Positions 1-11,100 of a stretch of DNA of 64,000 bases are shown one piece after another. Location: NCBI GenBank assembly GCA_016702645.1, contig JADJDP010000002.1, positions 186,001-250,000 on the forward strand, given 5' to 3'. How positions within the stretch are numbered: the stretch's first letter is position 1; each line of letters starts with the position of its first letter. The notes below the pieces were generated by a model that was not told the origin of the DNA, did not search any database, and was given only the letters and a program-made list of their open reading frames with translations. A program made the position numbers and the translations under genes. The stretch comes from Flavobacteriales bacterium (GTDB taxonomy: Bacteria > Bacteroidota > Bacteroidia > Flavobacteriales_F > PHOS-HE28).

Positions 1-174
1 TCGTGGATTTGCGAGCAACCGGTTGAAGGCCGGGATGCTGCCTTTCAAAACCAGTAGGGTTTCATTGTGGAACCTACGCTCGAAGACGCACCCGCTCGCC
101 AGCCTCCCACCCCTCAACACCTATCTGTGTGAAAGTGCGCGGTAACCCGCGCCGAGCGCGGGATAGCACCCGGG

Positions 175-183
175 TACTTTCGG
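175..183 (+). promoter_or_regulatory. putative -7 promoter box of the T9SS locus
   Basis: TACTTTCGG, 40 nt upstream of the first gene, matches the recurring TAnnTTTCG/TTCGC box found before many genes in this window and the Bacteroidota -7 consensus TAnnTTTG. No clear TTG was seen at the -33 position. It is the best candidate promoter for the long operon that follows. Confidence 0.4.
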
Positions 184-189
184 CGGGTT

Positions 190-207
190 CGCGCATGCAC
201 ATGCGCG
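190..207. repeat. perfect inverted repeat in the leader of the T9SS locus
   Basis: CGCGCATG-CA-CATGCGCG is an 8-bp perfect inverted repeat with a 2-nt centre, between the putative promoter box and the ATG at 223. With so short a loop it is more likely an operator-type DNA palindrome than an RNA hairpin. No function can be assigned. Confidence 0.4.
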
Positions 208-222
208 CACCCTGTCGCACCC

Positions 223-1209
223 ATGCGTTCCATCCTCCTGGCCACGTGCTTTTTCTCCCTTGCCGTGGTGGCCCAACCACCCAACAGCGATTGCGCGAAC
301 GCCACGCTCCTGTGCGCCCAGCAGCCTGTTGCGGATGACAATACCGGTGCGGTGGGGCTGCCGGGATTCTGTCCCGGCACGGCCAACCTCCTCTGGTACA
401 CCTTCACCACCAACAGCCAGGGCGGTCCGGTGGATGTAACGCTCAGCGGCATCGACTGTCCGGTGGTGCCCGGCATGGACGATGAACTCACGGTGGTGGT
501 GCTGTCCGGCGATGGTAGTTGCGCCCCGGCCTCGTTCAACGCCGTGTCCCTCTGCGGAACGAGCAACAGTCTTTTCACCACGACCACCAACGCATTGGCA
601 CCCAACACGCAGTACTGGGTGGTGGTGGCCGGTGAAATGAACGGCGGCACCACCATCACGGCGCAGTGCGGTTACACCATCAGCCTCAGCGGGCCGGGCA
701 TGGACGTGGTGAACGTGGATTTTGATGCGGGCTTGGACCAGGAGATCAGCGAGGGAGGATCGGTGCAACTGAACGCCACGGGTGGCACCACCTATTCCTG
801 GACGCCCACTTCCGGCCTGAGCGGCAACAGCATTCCGGACCCGATCGCCAATCCGGCGAGCCCCACCACCTACGCCGTGACCACGGTGATCAACGGCTGC
901 ACATACACGGACTCGGTGCTGGTGGCCGTGATCCGCTTGATCAACCCACCCACGACCTTCTCCCCGAACGGCGACGGCATCAACGATGTGTGGGAAGTGC
1001 CGGGTATCGCCGATTACCCCGGCAGCGAGGTGATCATCTACGACCGCTGGGGCCAGAAGGTGTTCAAGAGCAACGGCTACCGCGAACCGTGGGACGGCAC
1101 CAACGACGGGAAGGTGGTGAGCGAAGGCACCTTCTACTACTACATCCAGTTGAACCAGCTCGCGGGTCGCAGTGATCCGTACACGGGCTTCATCTCCGTG
1201 ATCCGATGA
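223..1209 (+). CDS. secreted protein with type B T9SS sorting domain (gliding-motility-associated C-terminal domain)
   Basis: A 328-residue cell-surface or secreted protein of unknown specific role. A signal peptide (MRSILLATCFFSLAVVAQ) is followed by a Cys-containing domain beginning NSDCANATLLC, of the kind found at the N-termini of many Bacteroidota secreted proteins. A PKD/Ig-like segment lies near residues 170-235. The last about 85 residues form the gliding-motility C-terminal domain (TIGR04131 type): FSPNGDGINDVW, then YDRWGQKVF, GTFYYYI and a terminal YTGFISVIR. Such type B signals target proteins through the type IX system and generally depend on a PorP/SprF-type partner. The stop overlaps the start of the next gene, a PorP/SprF protein, by 4 nt (ATGA), so the two are probably translationally coupled. 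It is the smallest of three cargo genes in the locus. Confidence 0.9.
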   Translation: MRSILLATCFFSLAVVAQPPNSDCANATLLCAQQPVADDNTGAVGLPGFCPGTANLLWYTFTTNSQGGPVDVTLSGIDCPVVPGMDDELTVVVLSGDGSCAPASFNAVSLCGTSNSLFTTTTNALAPNTQYWVVVAGEMNGGTTITAQCGYTISLSGPGMDVVNVDFDAGLDQEISEGGSVQLNATGGTTYSWTPTSGLSGNSIPDPIANPASPTTYAVTTVINGCTYTDSVLVAVIRLINPPTTFSPNGDGINDVWEVPGIADYPGSEVIIYDRWGQKVFKSNGYREPWDGTNDGKVVSEGTFYYYIQLNQLAGRSDPYTGFISVIR

Positions 1210-2147
1210 GCGCGCGCCTGCTTTTGCTCCTGTGCGTGCTGCTTCCGGCCGCCTTGCGCGGGCAACAGCTCTCGCAGTACACGCAGTACGTCTTCAACCA
1301 TTTCAGCGTGAACCCCGCCGTGGCCGGCAGCAAGGATTGCCTGGATGTGCGCCTAGGCTATCGCAAGCAATGGAGCGGTTTCGACGGTGCACCCACCACG
1401 GGTTGGGCCAGCTTGCACGGCACCATCACCCCCAAGGGGAAGCCTTTCCAGAAGAACAAGCACGGGGTGGGCATGTTCATCGAATCGGACAACGCGGGGC
1501 ATTGGGGCTACACACGATTGCTGCTCGCCTACGCCTACCACATGCAGATGTCGCAGGACTACTACATGTCCCTGGGCTTCTTCGGTGGCGCGCAACAGAT
1601 GAAGTTCGATACCGGCGAAGCGCTGGCGGTGCAGTTCAACGATCCCGCGCTCGATGGCAAATCCAGCAGCGTGGTGATCCCGGAGATCACGCCCGGCATC
1701 TGGGCCTACAGCAAGAAGGCCTGGGCGGGCATCAGCATGCACCAGGCGCTCGGGAACACCATCAAGGACATCGGCCTGGACTCGAAGCTCGCACGCCAGT
1801 TCATGCTCAGCGCCGGTTACAAGGCCCGCATCGGAAGGAAGACCGCGCTGATACCATGCATGCTCACCAAGTTCAGCAAGGGTGTGCCACCAGCCTTGGA
1901 CATCAACGCCATGGTGGAGTGGAACCGGCAGTTCGGGGTGGGCGTGGGCTACCGCAACAGCGACGCGGTCACCTTCCTCATGAAAGTGAGTTTCGCCAAG
2001 TACTTCCAGCTCGGCTACAGCTACGACGTCACCACGTCCAAGCTGCGGCTGGCCAGCTCCAACACGCACGAAGTGATACTGGCCATCACCCCGTGCGGTA
2101 AGGAAAGCGCCAGTAGGCGAGCCATCAACTGCCCTGCATTCGACTAG
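1206..2147 (+). CDS. PorP/SprF family type IX secretion outer-membrane protein
   Basis: A 313-residue protein with a signal peptide (to about residue 19, LRGQQ) followed by the characteristic PorP/SprF opening: QLSQYTQYVFNHFSVNPAVAGS, with the NPAVAGS motif that marks the TIGR03519 family. The rest is a predicted outer-membrane beta-barrel ending near FQLGYSYDVTTSKLR and NTHEVIL. Members of this family, such as SprF of Flavobacterium johnsoniae, are needed for secretion or surface attachment of specific type B cargo. It overlaps the upstream cargo gene by 4 nt and lies 12 nt before the 3123-aa giant, so it is inferred to serve the upstream protein. It is one of three paralogues in the locus. 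Length and motifs are typical and no defect is seen. Confidence 0.93.
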   Translation: MSARLLLLLCVLLPAALRGQQLSQYTQYVFNHFSVNPAVAGSKDCLDVRLGYRKQWSGFDGAPTTGWASLHGTITPKGKPFQKNKHGVGMFIESDNAGHWGYTRLLLAYAYHMQMSQDYYMSLGFFGGAQQMKFDTGEALAVQFNDPALDGKSSSVVIPEITPGIWAYSKKAWAGISMHQALGNTIKDIGLDSKLARQFMLSAGYKARIGRKTALIPCMLTKFSKGVPPALDINAMVEWNRQFGVGVGYRNSDAVTFLMKVSFAKYFQLGYSYDVTTSKLRLASSNTHEVILAITPCGKESASRRAINCPAFD

Positions 2148-2159
2148 AACCGAAACGCG

Positions 2160-5100
2160 ATGCGAACCCACGACCCCCACAAGCTCCTTCTCGCTGCGAT
2201 CCTCTTCGGCGCTTCCGTTGTAGCGGTGGCGCAGGCGGAAGGTGCACGCACGAAGTACTGGGTGGGTGGTACCGGCAATTGGGACGATGCCGCGCATTGG
2301 AGCGCAACCGAAGGAGGTCCTGGTGGAGCAGGCGCACCGCGCGCGAACGAGAACGTGGTGATCGCTGGTGGGGCCGAGAGCATCATCACCCTGGATGGAC
2401 GTGCGCAATGCAAAGACCTGCGTGTGGATGCGGCGAACGCCTTCGTGCGGATCGACGGTTCGGAGCGAACGGAATTGTCCATTGCCGGTGATTGGCAACT
2501 TCAAGGAAGTTTGCACTGGTCGTCCAACGGCACCGTGCGCTTGACCGGTGGTGGCATGGTGGATACGCATGGCCTTCCATTGAACGGCCGCGTGGTGTTC
2601 GACAATGAGAACGAGCGCACGATCCTGAGCGATCTGACCCTGGCGAACAACGACATCACCTTCCGCAGAGGAACGGTGCATGCAGGCACAGCGCTGATCA
2701 ACGCGCGCTCCCTGTGTGCGGAGGGCCGAGCAGTGAAGCGGTTCAACGCCGGTCGGTCGGTGATCGTGTTGAACACCACGCCGGACATGAACGCGCTCCG
2801 CGATGTGGTGCGGGGCGAGAGTTCGGTGCTCGCCATAGGCGGCGAGAAACGCACGTGGCCTGGTGATGGCAACGGCACCGTGGAGGCGTTGGACGTGAAC
2901 GTGTGCGCGACCGGTGCGGGCCAGACGCCTTTCATAGCAACCACTTCCGCCACGACCAACTACAACGGCTTCAACATTCGTTGTCGTGGCGAATGCAACG
3001 CGACGATCACGGTGAACGTGACCGGTGGCAGTGGCAACTTCACCTATTCCTGGCTATTCGGTGGTCCTCCCACACAAACCTGGGTGGGTGCGTGCGGTGG
3101 TCCGCAGATCGTGGTGGTCACCGATGTGACGCAGGGCGTTTCATGCGGCGTTCCATACAACGTCACGGAACCGAGCCCGCTGGGTGTGATCTTCTTCGGT
3201 GCGGGCACACCGCCCACATGCGCCGATGTGTGCAACGGAACGCGCACCGCCCTTGCGATCGGTGGTGTGGCACCGCACACGTACAACTGGAACAATGGTG
3301 CGGGTGGCAACTCCTCGTTTTCGCAGTTATGCGCGGGCGTCAATACGCTGCGGATCACGGACCTCAACAATTGCATATTCGATACCACCTTCACCTTCGA
3401 CCTGCTGCCGATAGAACCGAACCTCACGTTCACGGACAACTCGTGCTTCGGGCAGTGCGATGGAACCGCAACGGTGGCCCCAACAGGCGGAACAGCGCCC
3501 ATCACCGTCACGTGGAACCCAGCGCCGGGAGGAGGGCAGGGAACGAACAATGCCACGGGACTGTGCGCTGGCAACTACACCGTGCTATTGGCGGATGCGA
3601 ACGGTTGTGATACCACGCTCGCGTTCACCATTGCACAGCCATCACCGATCGTTCCCAACCCGACGATCACACCGGCCAGTTGTTTCGGTAATTGTGATGG
3701 CAGCGCATCGGTTGCACCATCGGGATCACCGGGTCCGTTCACATACACGTGGGCACCTGCGCCGGGTGGTGGGCAGGGAACAGCGAACGCGACAGGACTT
3801 TGCGAAGGGGCGTACACGGTGTTGATCGAGGATCAGATCACCGGATGCGATACGCTCGTACCGATCGTGATCGATGCACCACCGGCGATCGATGTGCAAG
3901 GCGTAGTGACCGATGCCACCTGCTCGAACAGTTGTGACGGCGAGGTCGAGATCACGATCACCGGAGGCTCCGCACCGTTCAACATCGTCTGGTCGCCACC
4001 ACCGCCCGCTGGTCAGGGCACGACCACGATCACAGGCTTGTGTGCCGGTGATTGGTCCGTCACGGTCACCGATGCGCTCGGCTGCGATACGACGGTGAGC
4101 TTCACGGTGAACGCCCCGCCGCCGATCGTCGCTTCTGTTATCACAACCGATGTGACATGCGCGGGTGAGTGCGATGGAACAGCAACGGCGGATGTCCAGG
4201 GCGGTGTGGGACCATACACCTATGTATGGACGCCAGCTCCCGGCAGCGGACAAGGCACACCCAACGCGACCGACCTATGCGCCGGTCCCGGCAGCGTGCT
4301 CATTACCGATGCCAACGGATGTGACACCACGATCACCTTCCTGATCAACGAGCCACCACCGCTGCAAGCCACGCCGAGCCAGACCGATGTTACCTGCGGT
4401 GCGCTCTGCGATGGAACGGCTGGTGTGGTGGTGACCGGCGGTGTTTCGCCCTACACCTATGTATGGACACCAGCACCCGGCAGCGGACAAGGCACACCCA
4501 CGGCGAGCGGCCTTTGCGCAGGACCCATCAGCGTGCTGATCACCGATGCGAACGGATGCAGGCTCACGGTGGACTTCATCATACTGGATGCTGTGCCGAT
4601 CGAACTTTCATTGCAAGTCCTCCCGGCAACATGTCCGGGTGTGTGCGATGGATCCGCTGGGGTGATCGTAACGGGCGGTATTGCGCCCTACGGCTATGTA
4701 TGGACGCCAGCTCCTGGCACAGGACAGGGCACACCGAACGTTACAGGTCTTTGTCCGCAGGCATACTCGCTCACGGTGACCGATGCAGCTGGTTGCGATA
4801 CGACGATCGCTTTCACCGTGCCGGCACCTGCACCGATCGTCGCAAGTGGTTTGGTGACGGATGCTACCTGTGCAGGTGAGTGTGACGGTGCGGTCGTTCT
4901 CACGGTGAGCGGCGGGGATGGGACCTACACCTATATATGGACACCACAGCCTCCCGTTGGGCAGGGCACGGGATCCGTTTCGGGATTGTGCGCAGGCACT
5001 TGGGATGTGACGATCGCAAGTGGTGCATGCGATACCACGCTCTCTTTCGTGGTGAACGAACCACCGCCGATCGATGCTTCGGTGACGACGACCGATCCCA

Positions 5101-8100
5101 CGTGCGCGGGCGTTTGTGATGGCACAGCCACGATCGTCGTATCGGGTGGAACGGCCCCCTATGGCTTCGTGTGGGCGCCAGCGCCGATAAACGGACAAGG
5201 AACACCCAACGCAACGGATCTATGTCCGGGCAACTACACCGTGACGGTGATCGATGCAGCGGGCTGCGATACCACGCTCGCGTTCATCATCAACGAACCG
5301 ATCCCCATCACCGTTGACCTGCAGACCACGCCAGCGAGTTGCGGAGGTGCTTGTGATGGTACTGCGACCGCTACCCCGGCGGGTGGCACTCCGCCTTACA
5401 CCTACGACTGGCAACCGCCTCCTGGCGGAGGGCAGGGCACGCCCAACGCGACCGGACTTTGCCCAGCTGCGTACACGCTCACGGTCACAGATGCGGTCGG
5501 TTGTTCGGTGATCATCCCATTCGCGATCAGTACCCCATCGGACATCGACGCGAGCGGTGTGGTGACCGATGCGAGTTGCGTGAACAATTGCGATGGCGCG
5601 ATCGATGTGACGGCAACCGGCGGACTTCCTCCCTTCACCTACACCTGGACACCAACGCCAGGCACTGGTCAAGGCACGCCGAACGCGGGCAACTTGTGTG
5701 CGGGCAATTGGTCTTTGCAGATCAGCGATGCCGCGCAGTGCGATACCGTACTGCTCTTCGTGGTGGGTGCGCCTCCTGCGATCATCCCCAACGGATCACA
5801 GACCGATGAGAACTGCTTGGGTCCCTGCAACGGCACCGCCAGCGTGAACCCCACGGGAGGTCAGGCTCCGTTCACCTATGTGTGGGCACCTCCACCTCCG
5901 GTGGGCCAGGGCACACCGAACGCATCGAGCTTGTGCCCGGGCATCTGGTCGGTGACGATCGGCGATGCTTCCGGGTGTGATACCACCGTGGTCTTCGACA
6001 TTCTTCCGAAGGTGCCGCTCGTGGACAACCTGGTGTGGACCGATAGCCCTTGCCCGAACACCTGCCAGGGCACCGCGACGGTAACGCCCACCGGAGGTAT
6101 TCCCCCCTACACGTATTTGTGGACCCCGAACCCACCCGTTGGACAGGGAACACCAACAGCAAGCGGGATGTGCTTGGGTGTTTGGGAGGTGCGCGTGTTC
6201 GATTCAGTGGGTTGCTTCACCGCCACCACCTTCTTCATCAACACGCCGCCACAGTTCGATGCCGCACTTGTGACCACGGCTGAAACATGCGCAGGTCCTT
6301 GCACGGGAACTGCGACCATTGCACCCACCGGTGGAACCGGTACCATCCTCATCGACTGGCAACCGCCGCCCGCTGCCGGACAGGGCACCGCAACAGCGAC
6401 GGGCCTTTGCGCAGGAACGAACTATACCGTCACGCTCACCGATGACAACGGTTGCGACAGCACCTTCACCTTCACCATCGATCCGTTCACGGCGATCACC
6501 GCCAACAGCAGCAGCACACCGGTAAGTTGCGCGGGTGTTTGCGATGGTACTGCCACCGTTGGACCGACCGGCGGTCTTGCTCCCTACACCTACGATTGGC
6601 AACCACCGCCTGCTGGCGGACAAGGCACACCGCAAGCAACGGGCTTGTGCGAAGGGACCATCAGCGTCACCATCACGGATGCGAGCGGCTGCAGCATCGT
6701 TGCCGACATCCTGATAGTTGGACCGCCGCCGATCGTGGACAATGCTGTTGTGAGCGGCATCGTATGCGCGGGTGATTGCAACGGATCGATCACACTCGCG
6801 CCTACCGGTGGTGTTGCCCCTTACACGCTCGTTTGGTCGCCGGTTCCACCGAACGGGCAAGGGACAACGAGCGCGACCGGTTTATGTTCAGGCACCTATG
6901 CGGTCACCATCACGGATGCTAGCGGTTGCAGTGCGGACTTCAGTTACGATATCATCGAGCCACCTGTGCTTACGCTCGACGTAACGGTGGCACCCAGCCA
7001 ATGTCAGGTGTGCATTGGTAGCGCAACCCTCGTGATCAGCGGCGGAGTTGGACCTTACTCGATCATCTGGACGGATCCCAGCGCGACGATCATAGCACAG
7101 GATGTGCTTACCGTATCGAACCTCTGTGGTGGTGTGCATACTGTTTCTGTTACTGATGCGAATGGCTGCACGGTACAGCAGGCCGTTCCCATCATCGACA
7201 GCAACGGCGAAGTATTGACGACCACGGATGGCACCACTTCGTGCCCGAACCTGTGCGATGGAAACGTGAGCGTTGCGTTCACATGCAGCGATCCACCGTG
7301 CGTGATCGCATGGAGCGATGTCGCAGGCAATGACCTTGGCGTGAGCAGCAACAGTCTCACGAACCTCTGTCCCGGCGATTACCTGGTTTCCGTGACGAAC
7401 GCTTCCGGATGCGTGAGCATCGATACGGCTACGGTGGTGGCTCCACAGCCAACGACCTTGCTCATCAGCAGTTCGCCTGTTACCTGTGCTGGCGATTGCG
7501 ACGGAACGGCAACGGTAGGAGTGAGCGGTGGTATTCCACCCTATGTGTTCACATGGTCGCCTCCGCCGGGTGGTGGACAGGGCACACCGTTCGCCACTGG
7601 ATTGTGCGCGGGCATCTACACCGTGCTCATCAGCGATGGTGGCAGTTGCGACACCACGGCGCAAGTGCTCATCACCGAACCGGACAGCCTGTTCAGCGGT
7701 GCTATTGTGGATGGTATTGGCTGTGCGGGACAATGCGACGGTAACATCACGCTCGGTATTGGGGGTGGTACTGCGCCTTACACGGTGGTGTGGTCACCTG
7801 TTCCGCCGAACGGACAGGGAGCCACGGCAGCTTTCGGTCTTTGCGCCGGCGATTGGACCGCAACGATCAGCGATGCGAACGGATGTTCGATCACGGAGAC
7901 CTACACGATCATCGAACCCTTGCCGCTCACCGTTTCAGTGAGCACTACGGCCAGCACGTGTCCCAACTGCGACGGTACCGCGACCGCGACGATCAGCGGA
8001 GGCACACCGCCGTACAACGTTGATTGGTCTCTCAATGGAACCACGGTGAGCACGGATCCTATTGCAACCGACCTCTGCGGTGGTCTCTATCAACTCACGG

Positions 8101-11100
8101 TTACCGATGCGTTCGGCTGCAGCACCCAGCAGATAGTGCAGGTGAGCGACAGCAACGCTGAAGTGCTCACGCCGACGGACGGACAAACCACCTGCTCGGG
8201 CAACTGCGATGGTACTGTCAGCGTGGGCTTCATATGCAACTCGCCGCCCTGCAACGTGGAATGGACGGACGCGGGAGGCAACGTGATCGCAACGAACGTA
8301 TTGAGCATCGACAGCTTGTGCGTGGGTACCTACACAGCCCAGGTCACCAATGGGGATGGTTGCGTGAGCTTCGCTGATGCATCCGTCGTTCCCTCGCAGA
8401 CGATCGTGCCGAACCTGAGTTCGACGCCGGCATCTTGCGCTGGGGTATGCGATGCGACAGCGACAGTAGGGCCCACGGGTGGGGTCGAGCCGTACACCTA
8501 TGCGTGGGATCCTCCGCCGGGTGGCGGACAGGGCACACCACAAGCAACAGGCTTGTGCGTGGGTGTGTACACGGTCATCATCACGGATGCGCTCCTGTGC
8601 GATACCGCGGTGCAGGTCTTGATCCTCGAGCCTGCTCCGATCACACTCGATGGCACCGTACAGGACATCTCGTGCAGCCAGGTGTGTGATGGATCCATCA
8701 CCGTTGTCGTGAACGGAGGAACCTTGCCGTACGTGCTTTCCTGGTCGCCAGCACCGCCCACGGGTCAAGGCACCAACACCGCGAACGATCTCTGCGCGGG
8801 TGACTACACGTTGACCGTTACCGATGCGAACGGCTGCACAGCTTCCCAGACGTGGAGCGTGACCGAACCATTGCCGCTTCAATTCACAGGAAGCAGCACG
8901 CAAAGCGAATGCGGGGTATGCAATGGAACAGCGGATGCGACCGTGAGCGGCGGTACGCAACCGTACTTCATCGAATGGTCGCTGGGAGGGAACATCGTGG
9001 GCACCGGACCTTCTATCACTGGGCTATGCGCGGGCATCTACAATGTGCTGGTGACCGATGCGAACCTGTGTACGCTGCAGGCGATCGTTCCGGTCAGCGA
9101 CCTCGATGGCGAAGTGACGACGATGACCGACGACCTGGTCACCTGTCCCGGTGATTGCGATGGTGTGGTGAGCGTCGCCTTCACGTGCAGTGATCCCCCA
9201 TGCACCATCGCTTGGTTCGATGCTGCTGGTACGGACCTGAACGAACCGGGCAACGTTTTATCCAACCTGTGCGCGGGACTTTATCTCGTGCAGGTGACCA
9301 ACGGCACAGGGTGTTTAACCATCGATACGGCCTTTGTAACGGAGCCGCAGCCGATCGTGCCGAACCTGAGCACAAGCCCGGCGAGCTGCTTCGGCGTATG
9401 CGATGGAACCGCGACCGTCGGACCAACCGGTGGACAACCACCTTACACCTACGTGTGGGATCCTGTCCCGCCGATCGGACAGGGCACTGCGCAAGCGGAC
9501 AGCTTGTGCGCGGGAACATGGACCGTGGTCATCAGCGACCAAGCCGGTTGTTCGATCACCGTGGATGTATTGATCCTGGAGCCAACTGCGGTTACGGCAA
9601 CGAGCACGGTGACGCCGATCACCTGCAATGGCGCGTGCGATGGCGCGATCAGCGTGGTTCCTTCCGGTGGAACAGCACCATACACCTATGGCTGGACACC
9701 GATACCGGGCAATGGCGATGGCTTCCCGGATGCCACTGACCTATGTGCGGGAGATTGGAGCGTGACCATCACCGACTTCAATGGTTGCGATACCACCTAC
9801 ACCTTTACGCTCATCGATCCTCCGCTGCTTCTTGTGGATGTTGTCACCACGGATAACCTCTGCTTCGGCGATTGTGCGGGAACGGCAACTATCACGGTAG
9901 GCGGTGGCGTTGCACCGTACGCGATCGAATGGCGTGATGCCGCAGGAGCCATCATCGAGGTGAACACGACTGCGATCGACAGCCTTTGCGCTGGCGACTA
10001 TTCCGTGTTGGTCACCGATGCGAACGGTTGTCTGTTGCAGACGCCGTTCGCAATCACGCAAGGAACACCGATTGATGCTACGATCACCTTCTCGAACGAG
10101 ACCTGTTTCGGTCCATGCGATGGAACAGCAGCGGTGACACCAAGTGGCGGGACGGCTCCGTACACCTTCTTCTGGCAACCGCCTCCTGGCAGCGGCCAGG
10201 GCACCGACCAAGTGAGCGGCTTGTGCGAGGGGAACTACACGCTCACCATCACGGATGCGCTTCTCTGCGATACCACCATCAGCTTCACGATCGCGCCGTA
10301 CACGCCGATCAGCGACAATGCAACGGTGAGCAATGTGACCTGCCATGGTGCGTGCGACGGAAGCATCGCGCTGGCCCCGACCGGCGGAATAGGCAGTTAT
10401 GGCTACGTCTGGAACCCCGTGCCACCGAACGGCCAGGGCACTGCGCAGGCAACGGGCTTGTGCCCGGGCAATTACTCGGTAACCGTCACGGATGGTGTCG
10501 GTTGTGATAGCACCTTCACTTACGTGATCACAGAACCGGACACGCTCCTCGTCACGATCGACCTGGTGATCGATGCGAGCTGTGCGGATGCTGCGGATGG
10601 TGCGATCAATGCCACTGCTTCCGGCGGAACGATCAACTACCAGTTCGATTGGAACGGACCGAACGGCTTCGATGCACAGACCGAGGATATCAGCGGGCTT
10701 GTGCCGGGTTCGTACACGCTCACGGTTACGGATGCGAACGGTTGCACCTATACCATCGGAGCAACCGTGGGTGCGCTTGTTACCGTGATCGCCGATGCGG
10801 GCCAGGACATTTCTGAATGCGCGAACGTCCCATTGCTCCTCGATGGGAGCGGTAGTACGGGTGCCGTAACCTACGAGTGGCGCGATGACCAGAACAATGT
10901 GATCTCGAACAACGCTACGGCGGATCCTGGATCGTTGCCACCGGGCACCTACACCTTCACGCTCACCGTTTCGGATGGTCCTTGTTCGGATTCGGACGAC
11001 ATAACGATCACCATTCTCGATCTGCCGATCGCGAACGCAGGTGCCGACCAGACCATTTTCCTTGGTGATCAGGCCACGCTCGGTGGATCGCCCACCGGAC

